From the NCBI RefSeq assembly GCF_019703855.1, contig NZ_AP024086.1:2438501-2502500 (forward strand): a stretch of 64,000 nucleotides of DNA, given 5' to 3'. This document shows positions 59,356 to 64,000 of this stretch, one piece after another. Position 1 is the stretch's first letter; the number at the start of each line of letters is the position of its first letter. The stretch is from Desulfomarina profundi. GTDB lineage: Bacteria > Desulfobacterota > Desulfobulbia > Desulfobulbales > Desulfocapsaceae. A model generated the notes under the pieces. It ran no database searches. It was not told where the DNA came from and worked only from the letters and a program-made list of their open reading frames with translations. The position numbers and the translations under genes are program-made.

Positions 59356-60002
59356 CCCACCCTGAGGAGTTCCCTCTTCGGAGTGAACGGCGTCACCTTC
59401 GATCATTACTCCACATCTCAAATATCCGCGTATCAGTTTGAGTACGCGTTTATCCTTGATGCGCTCTGCCAGTCGGCTCATGAGTCGGTCATGATTTACC
59501 CGGTCGAAGAACTTGGAGAGATCCATATCAACGACATAGGTGTAGCCATCAACCATATAGTCCTTCCCTTGCATTACCGCCTGGTGGGCAGTTCTGCCCG
59601 GCCTGAATCCATAACTGTTTTCAGAAAAGAAGGGTTCCCATATTCGTCCCAGTACCTGGGATATGGCCTGCTGGATAAATCTGTCCAACACCGTGGGGAT
59701 GCCAAGTAAACGAACACCGCCATCCGGCTTGGGAATTTCTTTCCTTTTAACCGGCTGCGGTTTAAATGCCCCCTTGAGCAAGTCTTGTTTGATCTTTGGC
59801 CAGTGGGTTTTAAGGTGATCACGGAGCTGATCGGTTTTCATTCCGTCAACACCGGGGCACCCTTGTTCCCACAGACCCTTTCCCATGCCCGGATGAGGTT
59901 ACCACGTTCGAGCATAGCCTCCATTAACCGGTCACTTCTTCCCAGACGTTCGGCTGCCCGTGACGCTGCAAATAGTTCCATCTGCTGTGGCGATCCATTC
60001 AC
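59356..60002 (-). pseudogene. Group II intron reverse transcriptase, N-terminal part
   Basis: Starts at GTG 60002 with AGGAGGT upstream (NGSPQQMELFAASRAAERLG). Contains the RT motifs GVRLLGIPTVLDRFIQQAI, SYGFRPGRTAHQAV, YVVDMDLSKFFDRVNHD and stops at GTPQGG where the RIT element begins. A frameshift at 59852-59857 separates NKGAP from GVDGMKTDQL; one more G or C restores it. Not functional. Confidence 0.8.
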
Positions 60003-60544
60003 AAGTACACACCTCCTACTTATCATTATCATTTACCTGAAGATTTTTTTTTCTTCAGGCACCGTTCGGGCCTTGACTGGTGTGAGTCCTCTCGGCTTTC
60101 GGTTTCACCAAGCTCGTTTCACCAGCTACTATGCCCTCTGCTGACTTCTCCGTGAGCGATCAGAGGCGGTCGCCCGTCTCTCAGCCGAAATTCCGTCGCA
60201 CGCGACTTCTCAAGCGGCACTCAGGAGACCTCCCGGGGTAAACACATGTCTTTCAGTGCGTGAATGCCGGGTTTACGGATACGCCTTATAATGGATAGAG
60301 GACTTTATCTTGTTGTGCAGACTCGTCCCGACGTATGCGCCTTATACCCGATTCCTGTTCGTCACCCCGCACTTTCGCGGTACCTAATATTTCAGGCGGC
60401 TTCCTCCAGAAGCATTGTCACCAATACTCCCTTGCCTACCGCTATACCCTTCACCTCCATCCGGTTGGGTTTAAGACTTGCCAAGTGCCTGATACTACAT
60501 TACACTTGACTCACTTTTAAGAACATGTGCCGTGCCCGGCACAC

Positions 60545-60595
60545 ACAAATAGATGCTTGCAATACCGGGATACTTGTCCTACAGACTCGTTGGCC
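60545..60595. other. attC6, right half
   Basis: Sequence after the intron 5' end, closing with CTACAGACTC and the crossover GTTGGCC (GTT 60589-60591). The outer arms AACGAGCATGTA (55099) and CTACAGACTCGTT are partly complementary. Confidence 0.6.
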
Positions 60596-60664
60596 TTGAG
60601 AAAATGTCTTGACAACATGCCCTCTCAAGTGTACAGTTAGATGTGCATTCAAGGAGGGTATATT

Positions 60665-60898
60665 ATGAAAACAGTGACATTCACAGATTTTAGAAAAAAG
60701 GCGTCTGTCTTTCTTACAGAAGTGGAGCATGGTGAAAGTATAGTGCTCTTACGACGTGGAAAGCCTATTGCTGAAGTAATTCCCTTCTCCGATAGGGCAC
60801 GACAAACGCCATCTTGGAAACGGTCAGGCATTCGTTTGCAAATTCAAGGGAGCGATCTATCATCAGCCATTTTGGAAGAACGTGAGTCTGAATCATGA
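60665..60898 (+). CDS. Cassette 7: Phd/YefM-type antitoxin
   Basis: 77 aa: TVTFTDFRKKASVFLTEVEH, then GESIVLLRRGKPIAEVIPFS is the Phd/YefM fold. It binds DNA to repress the operon and neutralises the toxin through its C-terminal tail. AGGAGGGT precedes ATG 60665. Its stop overlaps the toxin start (ATGA), the standard coupling. Toxin-antitoxin cassettes are common in chromosomal integrons, where they are thought to stabilise the array. Confidence 0.88.
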   Translation: MKTVTFTDFRKKASVFLTEVEHGESIVLLRRGKPIAEVIPFSDRARQTPSWKRSGIRLQIQGSDLSSAILEERESES

Positions 60899-61311
60899 AA
60901 CTCTTTGTCGATTCATCCGCTTTTGCCAAAAGATATGTGTTAGAGGACGGCAGCGATATTGTAGAGGAGCTTTTGCAAAAAGCGTCACAGTTAGCATTGT
61001 GTACGATCTTGGTGCCCGAAATAATTTCCGGACTGAATCGAAGACGGAGAGAACAAGTCTTATCGCAAAATGATTATCGCAAAATCAAAAAACAATTGTT
61101 GGAAGACGTGCATGATGCAATTGTACTTCAGGTGACTCCTGCTGTGATTTCACGTTCGGTAAGATTATTGGAAAACAATATTCTGCGAGCCATGGATGCA
61201 TTGCATGTTGCCAGTGCATTAGAATGGCAGGCAGAGTTATTTGCTACTGCCGATAAAAGGCAATTGAAAGCCGCAAAAAATGCTGGACTGCTCACGGAAT
61301 ATATCGGCTAA
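60895..61311 (+). CDS. Cassette 7: PIN-domain toxin (VapC-like)
   Basis: 138 aa PIN nuclease: first acid in KLFVDSSAFAKRYV, a second in VPEIISGLNRRRRE, the third in LRAMDALHVASAL and the fourth in LFATADKRQLKAAK, the four-acid Mg site of RNA-cleaving VapC toxins. Paired with a Phd-type antitoxin rather than a VapB, a known mix. AT-rich. Confidence 0.88.
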   Translation: MKLFVDSSAFAKRYVLEDGSDIVEELLQKASQLALCTILVPEIISGLNRRRREQVLSQNDYRKIKKQLLEDVHDAIVLQVTPAVISRSVRLLENNILRAMDALHVASALEWQAELFATADKRQLKAAKNAGLLTEYIG

Positions 61312-61314
61312 TCG

Positions 61315-61322
61315 GGATAGAA
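61315..61322. other. attC7, R'' remnant
   Basis: GGCTAATC resembles the complement of cassette start GTTGGCC (60589); weak on its own. The rest of this attC is replaced by an intron fragment and an IS end. Confidence 0.4.
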
Positions 61323-61395
61323 CTCCCCATTGCTGAGGAGCCCCACACCACCCGGCATACGGACCGCGTACCAGGGCGGTTCGGCTGACCAGGAA
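61323..61395 (-). mobile_element. Group II intron 3' remnant
   Basis: On the minus strand AACCGCCCTGGTACGCGG, then GTCCGTATGCCGGGTGGTGT parallels domain V of the full intron at 55116, followed by a domain VI-like hairpin (GGGGCTCCTCAGC / GGGGAGTT). No ORF remains. It lies where an attC should be. Confidence 0.65.
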
Positions 61396-61443
61396 ATCAG
61401 TATCCCGGAAAACAGAGTCCCCTGTCGAATTGCAGAATTTTAG

Positions 61444-61462
61444 ATGGTTTTTTTACAGGCTC
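61444..61462 (+). repeat. IS1182-type right-end remnant
   Basis: GGTTTTTTTACAGGCTC just before GTT 61463, matching the right end of the remnant at 63338-63353. An inverted ACAGGCTCGTT / AACGAGCCTGT pair spans the cassette 8 start. Confidence 0.5.
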
Positions 61463-61509
61463 GTTCGCTTACCAAACGAGCCTGTAACGATTTTGCGTAT
61501 CATGAATGA

Positions 61510-62670
61510 TTGACAAAAGATATTCTGTATCTTAATATGAATCAAAAAGATACGGAAATAATTATGACCAAACCTTTCATACCCCCTGAATTACCACTCC
61601 AGAATGTTGCTTGGGAAGACCTGCTGCCAAGCATTATAAAAGCAAATACATCTTTGGCAAATTTCAACGGACTTCTTAAAACCATACGAAATCCTATAAT
61701 ATTTTTGAGTCCTCTCATGACACAAGAGGCTGTCTTGTCGTCCCGTATTGAGGGTACACAGGCATCTTTCAGCGACATACTTGAATACGAAGCTGCTCCT
61801 AAAAGAATCAAAAATAATTATAACGACATAGAAGAAGTCATAAATTATCGGGAGGCATTAAAATATGCAGAGTTTGAGCTCGCCAAACGCCCTATCTGCT
61901 TAAATCTTATCAGAGAAATTCATGCCATATTACTCAAAGGCGTTAGGGGTGCAAGCAAATCCCGTGGAGAATTCAGAAAAATCCAAAATTGGATTGGCCC
62001 ACCAGGGTCTACAATTAAAACTGCTTCATTTGTTCCACCATCACCTGAAAATTTGCTTATCCACCTGTCAAATTGGGAGAAATATTGCCACTACGACGAA
62101 AAAGACAGGCTTGTTCAGTTAGCAATCATTCACGCACAATTTGAAATTATCCATCCGTTTTTGGATGGCAATGGCAGGGTTGGCAGAATTCTAATCCCTT
62201 TGTTTTTGAAAGAGAAAGAACTTCTTAAATATCCATCATTGTATATTAGTGAATTTTTTGAGAAAAATAGAAAAGAATATTATCGCAAATTGCGGAGTAT
62301 CACAGAGAAAGGAGATTGGAACAATTGGATTAAATATTTCCTTTTGGGGATAATTGCTCAAGCTGAAACCAATACAAAACGGGCAAAGCTGGTAGCAAAT
62401 TTATACGAAGAACTTAAGTATACAATTCAGCAGGTTACAAAATCAAGGGCTTCAATCCAGATTCAGGATTTTCTTTTTTCAAAAATCATGTTTCAAACAC
62501 CTGATTTCACAAAAGAGTCAGGCTTATCCAAGCCGCACGCTGCAAGAATTCTCAAAAATCTTATGGAGCATGATATTGTAAAAATAATCTCTCCAGCAAA
62601 AGGAAGAAGGCCTGCTATTTATGGCTTTAGTGGGCTCATGGAAATAATAGAAAGCGAACAAGCCAATTAA
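61510..62670 (+). CDS. Cassette 8: Fic-domain protein with winged helix
   Basis: Fic-fold enzyme, family activity AMPylation of target proteins. The active motif HPFLDGNGRVGR is complete (about 218-229). An N-terminal inhibitory helix SSRIEGT ([ST]xxxE[GN]) marks a class II, self-inhibited Fic. A C-terminal winged-helix (ESGLSKPHAARILKNLMEHD) suggests DNA or partner binding. 386 aa from TTG 61510; ATG 61537 and 61564 are possible starts. The stop falls within the attC8 box. Possible regulatory or toxin-like role. Confidence 0.85.
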   Translation: MTKDILYLNMNQKDTEIIMTKPFIPPELPLQNVAWEDLLPSIIKANTSLANFNGLLKTIRNPIIFLSPLMTQEAVLSSRIEGTQASFSDILEYEAAPKRIKNNYNDIEEVINYREALKYAEFELAKRPICLNLIREIHAILLKGVRGASKSRGEFRKIQNWIGPPGSTIKTASFVPPSPENLLIHLSNWEKYCHYDEKDRLVQLAIIHAQFEIIHPFLDGNGRVGRILIPLFLKEKELLKYPSLYISEFFEKNRKEYYRKLRSITEKGDWNNWIKYFLLGIIAQAETNTKRAKLVANLYEELKYTIQQVTKSRASIQIQDFLFSKIMFQTPDFTKESGLSKPHAARILKNLMEHDIVKIISPAKGRRPAIYGFSGLMEIIESEQAN

Positions 62671-62790
62671 CCTGACCGCAGGTCTTCGACGAATTTTCGT
62701 GTATATTCAACTAAACGACCGCCGTCTGAAAGTGAAACGTCTGAAAGACGGTGGCTTTAACCACGGGCCTAACCCGCAGTTCTCATGAAC
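62652..62790. other. attC8, degraded
   Basis: R'' AAGCGAAC (62652-62659) exactly complements GTTCGCTT at 61463. CAATTAACCTGACC and ATTTTCGTGTA follow as in attC1, but the L'/R' half is replaced by unrelated sequence with a CCGTCT/AGACGG hairpin. Confidence 0.7.
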
Positions 62791-62880
62791 ATTGTGTCAA
62801 TTTTGAGAATAACTGTAGAGCACAAACAATGAGACAATTATCAGTGACCCAGAAAAATTTACACAATGTTCACCCAAAGT

Positions 62881-63005
62881 CAGTCCAGGTGACGCCATTT
62901 TCTACACTATTTTGGCAGTAAATATAGATCACCATAATTCACTGCCCGGTAAGTGAAGACTCCGAGAACTTTGAACCTGACGTCGCCTGAACTGATGAGA
63001 AATCC
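62881..63005. repeat. Dispersed repeat, copy B
   Basis: Partner of 5920-6025, with the same ordered blocks. It directly abuts the IS remnant to its right, so it probably marks a second insertion or a hybrid element end. Confidence 0.55.
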
Positions 63006-63013
63006 GGTTTAGG

Positions 63014-63353
63014 CATTGGTGAACCACCATTTGCCCATATCCGCTCCATAATCGGCCTGGACAGATTTACCCTGAGATCCAAAAAAAAGATAAACATCCA
63101 ATGGAACCTGTTCTGTATAATCCATAACCTGAAAAAGGTGCATGCATATGGAACAGGTTTCGTGTAAATTGTCAGGATATGAAGGCAGTGGATATAAACA
63201 GGAGAGCAATGGACAACCAGACTGCTTTTTGATGTTATTTTTGAGAAATAATTACCAGATTATCTGAGATAATTTGCTTGAAAACGGTATTGAAATTTTT
63301 GGAAATTCAACCTGTGAAAATTACTGTATTATTGGTGGTTTTTCTACAGGCTC
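63014..63353 (+). mobile_element. IS1182-type element, 3' remnant
   Basis: Encodes the transposase end IGEPPFAHIRSIIGLDRFTL, then NLKKVHAYGTGFV with stop at 63165-63167, homologous to copies 1-4 but diverged. It ends GGTTTTTCTACAGGCTC before GTT 63354-63356. The 5' four fifths are missing. Confidence 0.85.
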
Positions 63354-63397
63354 GTTTGATGAATGATCGGCAAACGAATTGGGTATAGACTGTCGCA

Positions 63398-64000
63398 ATG
63401 AAAAGAATCCACGCTTTTGAAATAAACGATCAACCATGGTGTCCAATTATATTCAGGAACATGATCACTGAATATCTACAGTTTATTGCCAGAACTTTCA
63501 GGATTTATGATGGTGTAATACCCAGTATTGAAAAGGTGCTGTCAAAAACCGGTTCTGACAGTATTGTAGACTTGTGTTCCGGAGCTTCCGGGCCCTGGTC
63601 TCACCTGCTTAGACATACTGACAGGATCGATGTTGTTCTTACGGACAAATACCCCAACCTGGCTTCTTTTGAACGTATTTCAGCGGATTCAGGTGGCAGA
63701 ATCAGTTTTTCCCGCGATTCTGTTGATGCCACAGATGTTCCCGAAAAATATGATGGCATGAGAACCATCTTTACCGGCCTGCATCACTTTCACCCCGAAC
63801 CGGCCAGAAAAATTCTCCAGGATGCCGCGGAAAAAGGCAGGGCTATCGGTATTTTTGAGTTTACGGAGCACAGTCTGCCCGCTATTCTTTCTGCTCTGCT
63901 GGGGATTCCCCTGATGGTTCTCCTCTTTACCCCTTTCATAACACCATTTAAACTGTCGAGACTGTTCTGGACTTATATTATTCCTGTTACACCACTGCTG
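63398..64000 (+). CDS. Methyltransferase-like membrane protein, partial
   Basis: 201 codons open to the right edge. A SAM-type motif VDLCSGASGPWSHLL (about 57-71) and VVLTDKYPN suggest a class I methyltransferase fold. A hydrophobic C-terminal stretch (about 158-185, ALLGIPLMVLLFTPFITPF) implies membrane contact. Base composition is like the left chromosome rather than the cassettes, so this may mark the far side of the integron. ATG 63398 lies 42 bases after the last GTT junction. Confidence 0.6.
   Translation, partial: MKRIHAFEINDQPWCPIIFRNMITEYLQFIARTFRIYDGVIPSIEKVLSKTGSDSIVDLCSGASGPWSHLLRHTDRIDVVLTDKYPNLASFERISADSGGRISFSRDSVDATDVPEKYDGMRTIFTGLHHFHPEPARKILQDAAEKGRAIGIFEFTEHSLPAILSALLGIPLMVLLFTPFITPFKLSRLFWTYIIPVTPLL

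Larger units (their letters stand above)
55116..60544 (-). mobile_element. Group II intron inserted in attC6, antisense to the cassettes
   Basis: On the minus strand the 5' end reads GTGTGCC, a GTGYG-type start (60544). The 3' end holds a domain V-like hairpin (AACCGCCCTATGCGG, then TGGTGTGGGG, about 55140-55185) and ends in CCTTAC (55116). A reverse-transcriptase ORF lies inside. Insertion opposite to the cassette direction within an attC is how attC-targeting group II introns sit. Ends are good to a few bases. Confidence 0.75.

Overview
The window looks like the chromosome of an anaerobic Desulfobacterota bacterium, probably a Desulfobulbales sulfate reducer. This is inferred from gene content (indolepyruvate:ferredoxin oxidoreductase, paired phenylacetate-CoA ligases, rubredoxin-like electron carriers, a di-iron ODP protein, a TAXI receptor, a DUF3450/TonB system), not from a marker gene. 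No rRNA, tRNA or CRISPR array was recognised.

Bases 1-33,800 are ordinary chromosome. In order they hold: the tail of an ABC-transporter ATPase; a PIF1-type helicase with an HRDC domain; a TAXI solute receptor; an ExeA-like ATPase; trpR-trpB; an ODP di-iron protein; gdhA; a large receiver/PEP-synthase-like protein; a FecR / OmpA-lipoprotein / CHASE2-kinase set; DUF2284; a cobalamin riboswitch with a terminator ahead of a six-gene DUF3450-TtpC-ExbB-ExbD-TonB-TPR operon; a dead histidine kinase; transaldolase; an aryl-acid locus (iorA, iorB, two paaK, ACT) facing a CBS-ACT protein; and a triple-rubredoxin membrane protein. Four of these genes (helicase, PEP-synthase-like, TtpC-like, iorA) have frames broken at short G or C runs. 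In each case putting back single G/C bases restores the family sequence, which points to homopolymer base-call errors.

Bases 33,818 to about 63,360 form a chromosomal integron. An IntI-type integrase lies on the minus strand. A plus-strand array follows, in which each cassette's first bases (GTT plus 4-5 nt) are complementary to the R'' box of that cassette's own attC. Six of eight cassettes match exactly over 7-8 bp and two match imperfectly. Cargo: an unknown membrane-anchored protein; a small zinc-ribbon protein; a TetR regulator with a methyltransferase; an unknown 369-aa protein; a cassette filled by an IS91-like element; an 88-aa protein with a CCHC zinc-knuckle protein and an HNH nuclease; a Phd/VapC toxin-antitoxin pair; and a Fic protein.

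The array is heavily invaded, and many of the invaders sit in attC sites. Four near-identical IS1182-type elements lie exactly at the GTT crossover triplet, three of them head-to-tail. A group II intron splits one attC, and its reverse-transcriptase gene is itself split by a RIT element (three overlapping tyrosine recombinases). A second intron survives only as its 3' end in another attC. The IS91-like transposase is split by an IS66 element with a perfect 8-bp target duplication, and the IS66 in turn carries a three-gene DDE/ExeA-ATPase transposon. The window ends in a methyltransferase-like gene that runs off the edge.
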